A program made the position numbers and the translations under genes. 64,000 nucleotides of DNA from Buchnera aphidicola (Aphis nerii) (GTDB lineage: Bacteria; Pseudomonadota; Gammaproteobacteria; Enterobacterales; Enterobacteriaceae), in assembly GCF_005083105.1 (NCBI RefSeq), contig NZ_CP034885.1, forward strand, positions 350,449 through 414,448. The letters are read 5' to 3'. Under the pieces are notes generated by a model. It saw only the letters and a list, made by a program, of their open reading frames with translations, did not search any database and was not told the origin of the DNA. The number at the start of each line of letters is the position of its first letter. Position 1 is the stretch's first letter. Positions 51,228 through 61,926 of this stretch are shown here, piece after piece.

Positions 51228-52160
51228 TTGAGAAACTCTTTATATAAAAAAAATATAATTTCAATAAACGATCTTAAACGTGATGAATTAGAACTAGTAT
51301 TAAAAAAATCTGCTATTCTAAAAAAAAAATCAGCACCTGATTTATTAAAAAATAAAATTATTGCTAGTTGTTTTTTTGAAGCATCGACTCGTACACGTTT
51401 GTCTTTTGAAACAGCAATTTATCGACTAGGTGCTTCAATAATAGGTTTTTCTGATGGAAATAATATCTCTTTATCCAAAAAAGGAGAAACATTAGCAGAT
51501 ACTATTTCAGTAATTAGTTCATATGTAGATGCTATTATTATTCGACATCCACAAGAAGGGTCTGCACGTTTAGCTGCAGAATTTTCTAATAATGTACCTA
51601 TATTTAATGCTGGAGATGGATCAAATCAACACCCAACTCAAACACTTTTAGATTTATTTACTATTCAAGAAACGCAAAATCGACTAAATAATTTAAATAT
51701 TGCAATGGTTGGAGATTTAAAATATGGTAGAACTGTACATTCTTTAACACAAGCGTTAGCTAAATATAAAAAAAACAAATTTTTTTTTATTTCACCTGAT
51801 GTATTAACAATGCCTAATTATATTAATAATATGCTTTTAGAAAGGGGGATTAGCTATAGAAGATGTCAACATATAGAAGAAGTTATTTCTGAAATTGATA
51901 TTCTTTATATGACACGTGTTCAAAAAGAAAGACTTGAATCTACTGAATATGCAAATGCTAAATCAAAATTTATATTATCTACTAAAAGTTTAAAAAATGC
52001 ACGTAGTAATTTAAAAATACTACATCCTCTTCCTCGCATAGATGAAATTGATCATGATGTTGACTATACTCCTTATGCTTGGTATTTTAAACAAGCAGCA
52101 AATGGTATTTATGCGCGTCAAGCAATACTATCATTAGTATTAATAGAAAATCATTTCTAA
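51228..52160 (+). CDS. pyrB: Aspartate carbamoyltransferase catalytic chain
   Basis: Commits carbamoyl phosphate and aspartate to pyrimidines. The 310 residues equal E. coli (311). STRTR is at 53-57, HPTQ and the LHPLPR loop follow, and Lys and Arg of the 80s loop ([12 protein letters not shown]) are present. The start is TTG at 51228 with TAAGGA upstream; it gives [15 protein letters not shown], in register with E. coli MANPLYQKHIISIND. The UTP-sensitive pyrL attenuator of E. coli is not visible in the 82-base leader. pyrI follows after 10 bases. Confidence 0.97.
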   Translation: MRNSLYKKNIISINDLKRDELELVLKKSAILKKKSAPDLLKNKIIASCFFEASTRTRLSFETAIYRLGASIIGFSDGNNISLSKKGETLADTISVISSYVDAIIIRHPQEGSARLAAEFSNNVPIFNAGDGSNQHPTQTLLDLFTIQETQNRLNNLNIAMVGDLKYGRTVHSLTQALAKYKKNKFFFISPDVLTMPNYINNMLLERGISYRRCQHIEEVISEIDILYMTRVQKERLESTEYANAKSKFILSTKSLKNARSNLKILHPLPRIDEIDHDVDYTPYAWYFKQAANGIYARQAILSLVLIENHF

Positions 52161-52170
52161 TAAGAAAAAT

Positions 52171-52629
52171 ATGCAAATAAATAAACTTCAAGTAGAAGCT
52201 ATAAAGTGTGGTAGTGTAATCGATCATATTCCTTCTCAAATCGGTTTTAAACTATTATCTTTATTTAGATTTACAGAAACAGAAAAACGAATTACGATTG
52301 GTTTAAATTTGCCTTCGAAAAAATTAGGTAAAAAAGATATTATAAAAATTGAAAATACTTTCTTAAGTGGGGATCAAATTAATCAATTAGCAATTTATTC
52401 ACCTTGTGCTACAGTTAACTACATTGATGAATATAATTTAGTTGGTAAAATATTTCCAACATTACCAAGAAAAATAGATCGTATTTTAATTTGTCCAAAT
52501 GGTAATTGTATTAGTCATAATAACTGTATAAATTCTAGCTTTATTTTTATTAAAAAACCAAATAATAACATGAATTTAAAATGCAAATATTGCGAAAAAG
52601 AATTTTCTAAAAACATAGTATTATCATAA
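52171..52629 (+). CDS. pyrI: Aspartate carbamoyltransferase regulatory chain
   Basis: Binds CTP and ATP and assembles the 12-subunit ATCase with PyrB. The 152 residues equal E. coli (153). The nucleotide-binding domain starts [16 protein letters not shown] and the zinc domain has all four cysteines, Cys108, Cys113, Cys138 and Cys141. Allosteric feedback is therefore probably retained even though transcriptional control appears lost. Located between pyrB and ridA as in E. coli. Confidence 0.97.
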   Translation: MQINKLQVEAIKCGSVIDHIPSQIGFKLLSLFRFTETEKRITIGLNLPSKKLGKKDIIKIENTFLSGDQINQLAIYSPCATVNYIDEYNLVGKIFPTLPRKIDRILICPNGNCISHNNCINSSFIFIKKPNNNMNLKCKYCEKEFSKNIVLS

Positions 52630-52654
52630 AAATTCAATTAAATAATGGTGTTAT

Positions 52655-53038
52655 ATGAAAATTATTGATACAAAAAATGCCCCAAAACCTATTGGACCAT
52701 ATTCACAAGCTATACAATTTGACAATTTTTTAATTACATCAGGTCAAATTCCTATTGATGTAAAATCTGGTAAAATACCAGAAAATATTGATGATCAAAC
52801 ATATACAGTATTAAAAAACATAAAATACATCCTTAAAAAAGCAAACTATGAAGTAACCGATATCATTAAAATAACTATTTTTACTGTAGATTTAAAAAAA
52901 ATTCAAATAATTAATCAAATATATGAAAAATTTTTTTTTACAAACAAAGCATATTTTCCTACAAGATCTTGTGTAGAAGTACAAGCACTACCAAAAAATG
53001 TACAAATTGAAATGGAAGCCATTGCATATAAAAAATAA
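52655..53038 (+). CDS. ridA: RidA, enamine/imine deaminase
   Basis: Hydrolyses reactive enamine/imine intermediates released by PLP enzymes such as threonine dehydratase, protecting other enzymes. The 127 residues compare with 128 in E. coli. The catalytic Arg lies in PTRSCVEVQALPK (about residue 104), and APKPIGPYSQAI is the N-terminal signature. It ends the pyrBI-ridA unit and converges on deaD. Confidence 0.96.
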   Translation: MKIIDTKNAPKPIGPYSQAIQFDNFLITSGQIPIDVKSGKIPENIDDQTYTVLKNIKYILKKANYEVTDIIKITIFTVDLKKIQIINQIYEKFFFTNKAYFPTRSCVEVQALPKNVQIEMEAIAYKK

Positions 53039-53074
53039 AAATTAAATTTATTTAAATCACTTATAAATATTCAA

Positions 53075-53093
53075 TATGCCGCAAAGCGGCATA
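53075..53093. terminator. GC-rich hairpin between convergent ridA and deaD
   Basis: TATGCCGC (53075-53082) pairs perfectly with GCGGCATA (53086-53093) around a 3-base AAA loop. It stands out sharply in AT-rich DNA. It ends 5 bases from the deaD stop and about 37 from the ridA stop and can act on both transcripts. Confidence 0.75.
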
Positions 53094-53098
53094 AAAAA

Positions 53099-54898
53099 TT
53101 ACACATTTTTACGACGGAAAAAAGATGGTTTAACTTCATTTTTACTAGAATAAGATTTATTAAAACGATTTTCAGAAAAACGACGATTAGTATTTATATC
53201 TTTATTTAAAATAGATCGATTATATAATTTATTTTGATAATTTCTAGTATCTCGTAACAATTTGATATTTATTGGTTTATTTAAAATTCTAGTTTTTGTC
53301 AGATGTAGTAATAATTCTTTAGATAAACCTTTAGGTAATTCAATAATAGAATAAGAAGAAAATAATTTTATATTTCCAATGCTACGACTATTTATATTCC
53401 CTTCATTTGCAATAGCACCAACTATATGACGTACTTCAATACCATCATTACGACCAACTTCAATGCGATATAAATCTATCTCTTTTATATCTTTTCTATC
53501 ACGACGATTACGATTATTTCGATTTTCTTCACGTCTTCGATCATCTTTATAAAAAGATTCTCTAGTAGGACGTTTTAATAAATCTTTTTTAATAATTAAA
53601 GGACGACCTCCCTGAGCCATTTTTAATAAAGCTGCTGCAAAAGTTTTTATATCTAAATCGTCAGAGGAATATAATTTATCTAATAAAGCTATATATTCAT
53701 CTAAATCTTTACTTTCGAGTTGTTGTTGAACTTTTTTTGCAAATTTCTGAATACGTTTTTCACATAATAACTCAATTTTAGGTAATTGAATTTCTGGAAT
53801 CGATTGATTAATTGTTCGCTCAATATTACGTAATAGTCGACGTTCACGATTTTCAACAAATAATAATGCTCTACCAGCTCTTCCAGCTCTTCCAGTACGT
53901 CCAATACGATGTACATAAGATTCAGAGTCCATTGGAATATCATAATTAATTACAAAGCTAATTCGATCAACATCTAAACCTCTAGCAGCTACATCTGTAG
54001 CAATTAAAATATCTAATCTACCATTTTTCAAACGTTCTAATGTTTGTTCTCGTAGGGCTTGATTCATATCTCCATTTAATGCTGCACTATTATATCCATG
54101 TTTTTCTAAAGCTTCAGATACTTCTAAGGTAGCGTTTTTTGTTTTTACAAAAATGATTGTAGCAGAAAATTCTTCTACTTCTAAAAAACGGATCAAAGCA
54201 TCAGTTTTTCTACCATATACCATCCAATAACTTTGTTTAATATCTGGACGTGTAGTTATATTAGATTTAATTTTTATTTCTTTAGGATCTTTCATAAATC
54301 TTTTGGAAATACGTCTTATTGCTTCTGGCATTGTAGCTGAAAATAAAGCAGTTTGATGTTCTTTTGGTATTTTTGACATAATCGTTTCTACATCTTCTAT
54401 AAAACCCATTCTTAACATTTCATCGGCTTCATCTAAAACTAAAGCATGTAAATTTGAAAGATTTAGAGTACCTCTTTTTAAATGATCTAATAAACGTCCT
54501 GGAGTTCCTACAACAATTTGAGGTCCTTGTTTTAATGCACGTAATTGTAACTCGTATCTTTGACCTCCATATAAAGGTAATACATGTATGCCTACTATAT
54601 ATTTAGAAAATACTGAAAAAGCCTCAGCAACTTGTACAGCTAGCTCTCTTGTAGGAGCTAGTACTAAAATTTGAGGTGCTTTTAAAGTAACTTTTAAATT
54701 ATGTAATAACGGTAATGAAAAAGCAGCTGTTTTACCACTACCAGTCTGAGCCATACCCAATACGTCTTTACCTTTTAAAAGTAATGGAATACATGCTAAT
54801 TGAATAGGAGATGGTTTAACATATCCCATTTCATCTAAAGATTGAATAATAAACGAATTTAAACCAAGAAAAGAAAATGTTTTTTCAGTATGAGTCAT
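53099..54898 (-). CDS. deaD: DeaD/CsdA, DEAD-box RNA helicase
   Basis: Cold-shock RNA helicase for ribosome assembly and mRNA decay. The 599 residues compare with 629 in E. coli. Walker A AQTGSGKT is at 50-57, DEAD at 156-159, SAT follows, and the helicase motif [11 protein letters not shown] is intact. The RNA-binding DbpA-type domain ([20 protein letters not shown]) is kept; the Arg/Gly-rich tail is shortened and Asn/Arg/Lys-rich. I start it at the ATG at 54898 ([13 protein letters not shown]). A conserved upstream element lies in its leader (see 54920-54976). Confidence 0.97.
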   Translation of the reverse strand: MTHTEKTFSFLGLNSFIIQSLDEMGYVKPSPIQLACIPLLLKGKDVLGMAQTGSGKTAAFSLPLLHNLKVTLKAPQILVLAPTRELAVQVAEAFSVFSKYIVGIHVLPLYGGQRYELQLRALKQGPQIVVGTPGRLLDHLKRGTLNLSNLHALVLDEADEMLRMGFIEDVETIMSKIPKEHQTALFSATMPEAIRRISKRFMKDPKEIKIKSNITTRPDIKQSYWMVYGRKTDALIRFLEVEEFSATIIFVKTKNATLEVSEALEKHGYNSAALNGDMNQALREQTLERLKNGRLDILIATDVAARGLDVDRISFVINYDIPMDSESYVHRIGRTGRAGRAGRALLFVENRERRLLRNIERTINQSIPEIQLPKIELLCEKRIQKFAKKVQQQLESKDLDEYIALLDKLYSSDDLDIKTFAAALLKMAQGGRPLIIKKDLLKRPTRESFYKDDRRREENRNNRNRRDRKDIKEIDLYRIEVGRNDGIEVRHIVGAIANEGNINSRSIGNIKLFSSYSIIELPKGLSKELLLHLTKTRILNKPINIKLLRDTRNYQNKLYNRSILNKDINTNRRFSENRFNKSYSSKNEVKPSFFRRKNV

Positions 54899-55259
54899 GC
54901 AATAGATATGCCTTTTAAGTTACAGTGGCCAGTCTACATAGCTCATTATGAAAATATATATATTATTTATTCTCATTGAAAAGTGTGAACCGGCTCCAAT
55001 TAAATAATCTAATAAATATAATACTAAATAAATGATATTTATTGCTTAATGATTGATAAAATACAACATTAGACAATAATTAAAAATTTAAAAAATAAAG
55101 TATTTAATTATTAGAGAAGAAAAATTAAGTAAAATGAATAATAACATTATTACTTATATATTATATTTAATATATAATATTTTTTTAAAAATATAAATTT
55201 ATGTTGTTTTACAAATAAAATTTTTTTTTATTAAAAATAATTAATTCTAAATAATTATA
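54899..55259. other. deaD-pnp spacer
   Basis: This 361-base spacer lies where E. coli has nlpI. I see no NlpI-like coding remnant. The third nearest deaD holds the small frame above and a GC-richer patch (about 54981-55000, minus strand GGAGCCGGTTCACAC) that stands out from its surroundings. The rest toward pnp is nearly pure A/T. Confidence 0.55.
54920..54976 (-). CDS. Small open frame MRINNIYIFIMSYVDWPL in the deaD leader
   Basis: An 18-codon frame (ATG at 54976, internal ATG at 54946, TAA at 54922-54920) ends 21 bases before deaD. From the internal ATG it reads MSYVDWPL then stop. As I recall, E. coli deaD carries the same MSYVDWP codons exactly 48 bases upstream of its start, once annotated as part of a longer DeaD. 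Here an in-frame stop separates the two, so this is a leader peptide or a conserved RNA element. No good ribosome site is visible. It lies where E. coli has a reported small ORF (yrbN), which I cannot verify as homologous. Confidence 0.5.
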   Translation of the reverse strand: MRINNIYIFIMSYVDWPL

Positions 55260-57383
55260 TCAGATATAAATATTATTTATAGATTTATTAGATATAATAG
55301 AATCTTTTACTTCTTTAATACTTAATCTTAATCGACCTTGTCGATCTATTTCTAATACTTTCACAGGAATAATTTGATCTAATTTTAAATGATCTGAAAC
55401 CTTTTCTACTCTTTTATCGGCAATTTGAGAAATATGCACTAATCCTTCTTTACCAAATCCTATTGTAATGAAAGCACCAAAATCAACAATTCGAGTTACT
55501 TTCCCTGAATAAATGCGTCCTACTTCTATTTCAGCCGTGATTTCTTCAATTCTACGAATTGCATTTTTTGCTTTTTCTCCAATTGTAGCAGATATTTTTA
55601 CTGTCCCATCATCTTCAATTTCAATTATAGTTCCTGTTTCCTCAGTTAACATTCGAATAACAGATCCTCCTTTTCCTATTACGTCTTTAATTTTTTCAGG
55701 ATTAATTTTAATTGTATGAATTCTAGGTGCAAATTCAGAAATTTCATTTCTAGGTTTACTTAGTGCTTTTTGCATCACATTTAAAATATGTAATCTAGCA
55801 GCTTTAGCTTTGTTTAAAGCAATATGCATAATTTCATTAGTAATTCCTTCTATTTTTATATCCATTTGTAAAGCTGTAATACCTTCTTTAGTTCCAGAAA
55901 CTTTAAAATCCATATCTCCTAAATGATCTTCATCGCCTAAAATATCTGAAAGTAATACATAATGATCACCTTCTTTTACTAAACCCATGGATATTCCCGC
56001 TACTGCAGATTTAATTGGCACTCCTGCATCCATTAAAGCCAAAGATGCACCACATACAGAAGCCATAGATGAAGAACCATTTGATTCAGTTATTTCAGAA
56101 ACAATCCTAATAGTATATGGAAACTGATCAATTTTAGGCATTACTGCTAAAAGACTTCTTTTAGCAAGACGACCATGTCCAATTTCTCTTCTTTTAGGTG
56201 AACCAACTATACCAATTTCTCCAACAGAATAGGGTGGAAAATTGTAATGAAATAAAAAGTTATCTGTTTTATCACCTAACAATTCATCTAAATTTTGTGC
56301 ATCTCTAGATGTTCCTAACGTTACAGAAACTAAAGATTGTGTTTCACCGCGAGTAAATAAAGCAGAACCATGGGTACGGGGTAAAACACCTGTTCTAATA
56401 TCTAATGCACGAATCATATCTTTTTCTCTACCATCAATACGGTACTCATTATTTAATATACGTTGACGTACAATATTTTTTTCAATTTTTTGAAAAATTT
56501 CATCAATTTCACTTATATCAATACTTGGATTTTCACCTAAAATTAATTTTATTACATAGTCTTTAAGAAAGTTTAATTTTTCATATCTTTCTTGTTTGTT
56601 AAAAATCAAATAAGCATTGCTTATATCTTTTTCAATTAACTTAATAAGTCTAGATTCTAAATTAGTATTTATTTCAGGATAAGATATGGTCCAAGGTAAT
56701 TTACTAGCTTCATTTGATAATGAACGAATATTATTAATGACTACTTGTTGTTGTTGATGTCCAAAGATAATTGCCCCAAGAACTTTTTCTTCACTTAATA
56801 TTTTAGATTCCGCTTCTACCATAAGTACAGCATTTTGAGTACCTGATATAACTAAATCTAAAAAACTAGATTTCATATCTTCAGTTGTAGGATTTAAAAC
56901 ATATTGATTGTTAATTAGACCTACTCGAGCAGCTCCTACTGGGCCATAAAATGGAATACCAGATAAACTTAAAGCTGCTGAAGCGCCAATGATGGAAATA
57001 ACATCAGGATTTATTTGTGGATTAACTGATACTACTGTGGCAATTATTTGCACTTCATTAAAAAATCCCTTAGGAAATAAAGGGCGAATTGGTCTATCAA
57101 TTAACCGAGCAGTTAATATTTCACTTTCATTTGGGCGACCTTCTCTTCTAAAAAAACCTCCAGGTATTCGACCTACAGCATAGGTTCTTTCTTGATAATT
57201 TACTGTTAGAGGAAAAAATTTTTGGCCAGGATGAATTGTTTTATCTGCAACAACAGTAACAAAAACAGCAGTGTCATCCATACTAGCCATTACTGCTGCT
57301 GTTGCTTGTCTTGCCATGATACCTGTTTCTAATGTAATTGTATGTTGGCCATATTGAAATTTTCGTACAATAGGATTCAGCAA
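55260..57383 (-). CDS. pnp: Polynucleotide phosphorylase
   Basis: 3'-to-5' phosphorolytic exonuclease, degradosome partner of RNase E. The 707 residues compare with 711 in E. coli. Two RNase PH-like domains are followed by a KH domain ([15 protein letters not shown], about 553-567) and an S1 domain ([18 protein letters not shown]). The phosphate-binding segments [12 protein letters not shown] are intact. As in E. coli it lies downstream of rpsO with an intervening terminator, so it may be transcribed by read-through or from its own promoter. Confidence 0.98.
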   Translation of the reverse strand: MLNPIVRKFQYGQHTITLETGIMARQATAAVMASMDDTAVFVTVVADKTIHPGQKFFPLTVNYQERTYAVGRIPGGFFRREGRPNESEILTARLIDRPIRPLFPKGFFNEVQIIATVVSVNPQINPDVISIIGASAALSLSGIPFYGPVGAARVGLINNQYVLNPTTEDMKSSFLDLVISGTQNAVLMVEAESKILSEEKVLGAIIFGHQQQQVVINNIRSLSNEASKLPWTISYPEINTNLESRLIKLIEKDISNAYLIFNKQERYEKLNFLKDYVIKLILGENPSIDISEIDEIFQKIEKNIVRQRILNNEYRIDGREKDMIRALDIRTGVLPRTHGSALFTRGETQSLVSVTLGTSRDAQNLDELLGDKTDNFLFHYNFPPYSVGEIGIVGSPKRREIGHGRLAKRSLLAVMPKIDQFPYTIRIVSEITESNGSSSMASVCGASLALMDAGVPIKSAVAGISMGLVKEGDHYVLLSDILGDEDHLGDMDFKVSGTKEGITALQMDIKIEGITNEIMHIALNKAKAARLHILNVMQKALSKPRNEISEFAPRIHTIKINPEKIKDVIGKGGSVIRMLTEETGTIIEIEDDGTVKISATIGEKAKNAIRRIEEITAEIEVGRIYSGKVTRIVDFGAFITIGFGKEGLVHISQIADKRVEKVSDHLKLDQIIPVKVLEIDRQGRLRLSIKEVKDSIISNKSINNIYI

Positions 57384-57527
57384 AATAATACCCTTAATAT
57401 AAAATGAGTTTTTTGTTAATTATTAATTAATTTTTAAAATAAAAATTATATATAAATTATTAGTTAAATATTTATTTAATAATAAATTAATTTTACTCCT
57501 TTATTAATAAAATATTTTAATAAGATT

Positions 57528-57554
57528 GTAAAAAAAGGGCCAATCAAGCCCTTT
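57528..57554 (-). terminator. Rho-independent terminator of rpsO
   Basis: On the minus strand AAAGGGC, loop TTGATTG, GCCCTTT, then further T bases: stem 57534-57540 with 57548-57554, T run 57528-57533. It lies about 60 bases after the rpsO stop, the position of terminator t1 in E. coli. Confidence 0.85.
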
Positions 57555-57616
57555 ATAAAAAATACATCCAAAAAAAAATCAAAATATTATCATAATTTTA
57601 TGATATAAAAAATTAT

Positions 57617-57886
57617 TTACCGTCTTAAATTTAGATTTTCAATTAATATGTTATAACGAGATATATCTTTTTTCTTAAGATAATTTAACAACTTACGACG
57701 TTTAGAAACCATATTTAACAAGCCTCTACGACTTGAATGATCTTTTTTATGCTGAGAAAAATGTAATTGCAGATGATTAATTTGATGTGTTAATAATGCA
57801 ACTTGAACTTCAGTAATTCCGCTATCTTTATTATTTTTCCCATATTTTATAATTTTTTCTTTTGTGGTTGTTATACTAAGAGACAT
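57617..57886 (-). CDS. rpsO: 30S ribosomal protein S15
   Basis: Primary 16S rRNA-binding protein of the small-subunit platform. The 89 residues equal E. coli. Helical signature [23 protein letters not shown] and the C-terminal [12 protein letters not shown] are conserved. It lies between truB and pnp as in E. coli. AGGTATT upstream is a weak ribosome site. Confidence 0.98.
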   Translation of the reverse strand: MSLSITTTKEKIIKYGKNNKDSGITEVQVALLTHQINHLQLHFSQHKKDHSSRRGLLNMVSKRRKLLNYLKKKDISRYNILIENLNLRR

Positions 57887-57983
57887 TTAATACCTCATAT
57901 ATTTTTAATTATATTAAACTAATATTTTAGTAAAATTATTTAAAAATAATATCACGCTACTCTTAAATTTAATAGAAAATAAC

Positions 57984-58904
57984 TTAATTAGTACACATAG
58001 AAATTAATCGATATGGAATTAATGTTTCTTCAGTATTAATTTTTCCTAATCCAAGAAATAATTTTTTTTCTTTTTTTAAAACACGTACTAAACTATTTTT
58101 AATGTAAGATTTAAAATGAATTATTTGTCCTAATTTAAAACTCAAAGATTGATTTTCAGAAAGATACACTTTTGGTAAAAAATAAACAGGCGTGTCAACT
58201 GGCATTAATAAATTATTTAATTGTTTAATATTTTTTTTATTTAATAGTTCTTTTAAATAAGGTATTGTAACCAATTTAGAATAAGAAAATAATCCTACTT
58301 GTATTCGACGCAGTGAAATAACATGTGCACCACAACCTAATTTTTCTCCTAAATCATCAATTAATGATCTAATATACGTTCCTTTTGAACAATGTACATT
58401 TAATTCAATGAAATTATTTATATGTGCAATAAGAATTAATTTATATATTTTAATATGTCTTACATCCCGTTGAATATTCACACCCTTTCTTGCATATTTA
58501 TATAGTGGAACACCTTTATACTTTATAGCTGAATACATTGAAGGGATTTGATTAATCAAACCAGTTAATTCTTTTAAAGATTGATTTAACTGAATACGTG
58601 TAAATGAAACTGTTCTTTTTTTTATAACCACACCATCAGAGTCAAATGTAGATGTTTTTTCACCTAATTTAGCAATAACATTGTATTTTTTATCTGAATT
58701 ATTTAAATAACAAGAAAACTTTGTACTTTCTCCAAAGCAAATTGGCAACATTCCTGTAGCTAGAGGATCTAAAGTTCCAATATATCCAGCTTTTTTTGCA
58801 TTGAAAATACTTTTTACTTTTTGTAAAGTATTATTAGAAGAAATTCCCATAGGTTTATCTATTAATAAAAATCCATTAATATTACGTGTTTTATAAAAAG
58901 GCAT
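57984..58904 (-). CDS. truB: TruB, tRNA pseudouridine-55 synthase
   Basis: Makes pseudouridine 55 in the T loop of tRNAs. The 306 residues compare with 314 in E. coli. The catalytic Asp46 lies in GTLDPLATG, and GFLLIDKPMGISS and the insertion/PUA-like C-terminus are recognisable. Its ATG lies 11 bases after the rbfA stop, part of the nusA-infB-rbfA-truB-rpsO-pnp order. Confidence 0.96.
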   Translation of the reverse strand: MPFYKTRNINGFLLIDKPMGISSNNTLQKVKSIFNAKKAGYIGTLDPLATGMLPICFGESTKFSCYLNNSDKKYNVIAKLGEKTSTFDSDGVVIKKRTVSFTRIQLNQSLKELTGLINQIPSMYSAIKYKGVPLYKYARKGVNIQRDVRHIKIYKLILIAHINNFIELNVHCSKGTYIRSLIDDLGEKLGCGAHVISLRRIQVGLFSYSKLVTIPYLKELLNKKNIKQLNNLLMPVDTPVYFLPKVYLSENQSLSFKLGQIIHFKSYIKNSLVRVLKKEKKLFLGLGKINTEETLIPYRLISMCTN

Positions 58905-58915
58905 TTAACTATCCT

Positions 58916-59287
58916 TTATTCTATGACATTACCTTGCTTTAATTTATTCAATAATAAAGAAATTTTATTACCTTGTGAAAAAGAATTATCATAATAAAAA
59001 ACAATATTTGGTATAATTCTTAATTTTACTTTTTTACATAATATTTTTCGAATATAACCAGATGCTTTATTTAATAAAATTAATAGTGTTTTTTTACTTA
59101 AATCATTATTTGATTTTAAAAAACTAATAAATACTTGAGCATGAGATAAATCTTTAGATAAAATAACTTCAGATATTGTTATAATTATTTTAAAACGTGG
59201 ATCTTTAAGAAAACATTGAATAATAATTGCAATGTTTTTTTGTAATTCTTGAGCTATTTGAGAGCATCGACTAAATGATTTTTCCAT
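58916..59287 (-). CDS. rbfA: Ribosome-binding factor A
   Basis: KH-like factor for 16S rRNA 5' end maturation and 30S assembly, important in the cold. The 123 residues compare with 133 in E. coli. The start MEKSFSRCSQIAQELQKNIAIII and the central LSHAQVFISFL with the RIIPNIVFYYDNSFSQGNKI end fit the family. It lies between infB and truB. Confidence 0.95.
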   Translation of the reverse strand: MEKSFSRCSQIAQELQKNIAIIIQCFLKDPRFKIIITISEVILSKDLSHAQVFISFLKSNNDLSKKTLLILLNKASGYIRKILCKKVKLRIIPNIVFYYDNSFSQGNKISLLLNKLKQGNVIE

Positions 59288-59345
59288 ATTTTATTACCAA
59301 TGTTTTATATATTTTATAAACATAAATTTATTTATAAACGTTAAT

Positions 59346-61910
59346 TTATAATATTCTTTTTACCTCCTTCATTTCAAAAACCTCTAAATTATCTCCGATT
59401 TTAATATTATTATAATTTTTTATTCCAATACCACATTCCATTCCATTTCTTACTTCATTTACATCTTCTTTAAAACGACGTAAAGATTCTAATTCACCTT
59501 CATATATTACTATATTATCTCTTAGTACACGAATTGGATTGCTTTTTTTAATAATTCCAGTAATTACCATACATCCTGCAATTAATCCAAACTTAGGTGA
59601 TTTAAATGTATTCCTTACTTCTGCTAATCCAATAATATTTTGTTGATATTCAGGGGATAAAAGTCCTGCCATAGCATATTTTACTTCATCAATCAAATCA
59701 TAAATAACAGAATAATAGCGAAGATCTAAACGTTCTGAATCAATTATTTTTTTAGCAGCTATATCTGCTCGAACATTAAAACCTAAAATAATGGCATTAG
59801 ATGCTAATGCTAATGAAGCATCTGTCTCTGTAATACCACCTATACCTAAACTTATTATATTAATTTTTACTTCATTAGTTGATAACTTTAATAAAGCCCC
59901 AGAAATAGCTTCTAAAGAACCTTGAACATCTGATTTTATGATTACTTTTAATTCTGAAAAATTTGATTTTTTAATATTATCAAACATATTTTCTAGACTA
60001 GATCTATTTTGATTTGATAATTTTAATTCACGTGACTTATTTTTTCGATAACATGCAACTTCTTTGGCTTTTTTTTCATCACGAACTACAGTTACTTTAT
60101 CACCAGCAGAAGGAACTTTAGATAAACCTAAAACTTCAACAGGTATAGATGGTCCTGCATTTTTTAGTAATTTTCCAGTTTCATTACGCAATGATTTAAT
60201 ACGACCGTATTCTAATCCACACAATATTACATCTCCTTTTCTTAAATTTCCTTTTTGAACTAATACAGTTGCTATTGGCCCTCTTCCTTTATCAAGAAAC
60301 GATTCTATTACAACACCTTCTGCCATTCCTGTAGATATTGCTTTCAATTCTAACATTTCTGATTGTAATAAAATTGCATTTAATAGTGTATCTATACCTT
60401 TTCCAGTTTTTGCCGATATATAAACAAATATATTTTCACCACCCCATTCTTCTGAAATAATATTATGTTTTGTTAAATCATTTTTAATTTTATCTATATC
60501 AGAATCTATTTTATCTATTTTATTAATAGCTACAATAATGGGAACATTAGCTTCTTTAGCATGTTGAATAGCTTCAATTGTTTGCGGTTTTACGCCATCA
60601 TCAGCTGCAACTACTAATACAACAATATCAGTTATTTTAACACCACGAGAACGCATTCCAGTAAAAGCAGAATGACCTGGAGTATCTAAAAAAGTAATCG
60701 ATCCTGAGTCTGTTTTAACATGATAAGCACCAATATTTTGAGTAATACCACCTGCTTCATTAGAAGCTATTTTAGTAGAACGAATATAATCCAATAATGA
60801 TGTCTTTCCATGATCCACATGTCCCATAATTGTAACTACTGGAGACCTTATAAAAGAAGTACAATTACCTAAATCACGATCCTTCATTATTGATTCTTCT
60901 AATTCATTTTCCTTATATAAAGTTACTTTGTGACCCATTTCTTCTGCTACTAATTGAGCAGTTTCTTGGTCTAAAATATGATTAATTGTAGCTATTATAC
61001 CAATATTCATCATTGTTTTAATAACTTCAGAACTTTTAACCGCCATCTTATTAGCTAAATCAGATACTGTGATAGAATTACTAATAATTATATCTCTATT
61101 AATAAAAGATTCTGGTTTTTTAAAAACTTGTTGTAATAAAACGGATTTTTTTATTTGTTTAACATTTTTTTTGTTTTTGGAAATTCGAATTTCTTCTTTT
61201 TTATTTTTTATATTAATATTCTGTCTATTATTTTTCTTTTGACGATAATTTTTTAGGTTTCGATTGTAATTTCGTTTATTTTTTTCAATTTCAATGTGAT
61301 TTTCATCATTTTCTATACTTCGAGTATGAAAAAATGTATTTAAACGATAATCTTTTTTTTCTTCTTTAAATTTTTTGTTTTCTAAATTTTCTTTTATTGT
61401 TTTTTTTGTATTTGAAGGATATTTATTTAAAACTACATTTTTTTTTACAATTTTATTATTTTCGTTGTTTTTCAAAATATCAATATTTTTAAATTGATTT
61501 AATTTATTTATAGGATTTTTATCAGATTGATTTTTTTTTATAATATTAAGACTTTCTGTAAAATTTTTTTCTTTATTTTGAGATAATATTTTATTTTTTA
61601 ATAAAGATGAATTTTCTGATAAAATATTTTTAGTATATGTTCTTTTTTTTCGAACTTCTACTTGAACAGATTTATTTTTACCTCCAGCTAAAGCAACATT
61701 TAAAGTACTACGAGTTTTTCTTTGTAAAATAAACGTATTTTCAGAAATATTTTCTTTCTTTCTTAAATGTTTTAATAAAACTTTTTTTTCTGAAGAATTA
61801 ATCAAATCATTTTCATTTTTTGAAATACCAATTTCAGAAAAATTTTTTATTAATTTTTTTACTGATATTTTAATCTCATCAGATAAAATCTTTAAACTCA
61901 TATTAATCAT
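59346..61910 (-). CDS. infB: Translation initiation factor IF-2
   Basis: GTPase that places initiator tRNA on the ribosome. I start it at the ATG at 61910 ([16 protein letters not shown], in register with E. coli MTDVTIKTLAAERQTS), with AGGAA upstream; a TTG at 61943 would overlap nusA. The 854 residues compare with 890. The N-terminal region (about 60-260) is Lys/Asn/Glu-rich, replacing the Ala/Arg-rich E. coli sequence. G motifs [13 protein letters not shown] and NKIDK are intact, and the C-terminal domains are well conserved. Confidence 0.97.
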   Translation of the reverse strand: MINMSLKILSDEIKISVKKLIKNFSEIGISKNENDLINSSEKKVLLKHLRKKENISENTFILQRKTRSTLNVALAGGKNKSVQVEVRKKRTYTKNILSENSSLLKNKILSQNKEKNFTESLNIIKKNQSDKNPINKLNQFKNIDILKNNENNKIVKKNVVLNKYPSNTKKTIKENLENKKFKEEKKDYRLNTFFHTRSIENDENHIEIEKNKRNYNRNLKNYRQKKNNRQNINIKNKKEEIRISKNKKNVKQIKKSVLLQQVFKKPESFINRDIIISNSITVSDLANKMAVKSSEVIKTMMNIGIIATINHILDQETAQLVAEEMGHKVTLYKENELEESIMKDRDLGNCTSFIRSPVVTIMGHVDHGKTSLLDYIRSTKIASNEAGGITQNIGAYHVKTDSGSITFLDTPGHSAFTGMRSRGVKITDIVVLVVAADDGVKPQTIEAIQHAKEANVPIIVAINKIDKIDSDIDKIKNDLTKHNIISEEWGGENIFVYISAKTGKGIDTLLNAILLQSEMLELKAISTGMAEGVVIESFLDKGRGPIATVLVQKGNLRKGDVILCGLEYGRIKSLRNETGKLLKNAGPSIPVEVLGLSKVPSAGDKVTVVRDEKKAKEVACYRKNKSRELKLSNQNRSSLENMFDNIKKSNFSELKVIIKSDVQGSLEAISGALLKLSTNEVKINIISLGIGGITETDASLALASNAIILGFNVRADIAAKKIIDSERLDLRYYSVIYDLIDEVKYAMAGLLSPEYQQNIIGLAEVRNTFKSPKFGLIAGCMVITGIIKKSNPIRVLRDNIVIYEGELESLRRFKEDVNEVRNGMECGIGIKNYNNIKIGDNLEVFEMKEVKRIL

Positions 61911-61926
61911 ATTATTTTTCCTATTA

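Noticed and set aside
54899..55259. nlpI pseudogene between pnp and deaD
   Set aside because: Position fits E. coli nlpI, but no stretch translates to anything resembling NlpI.
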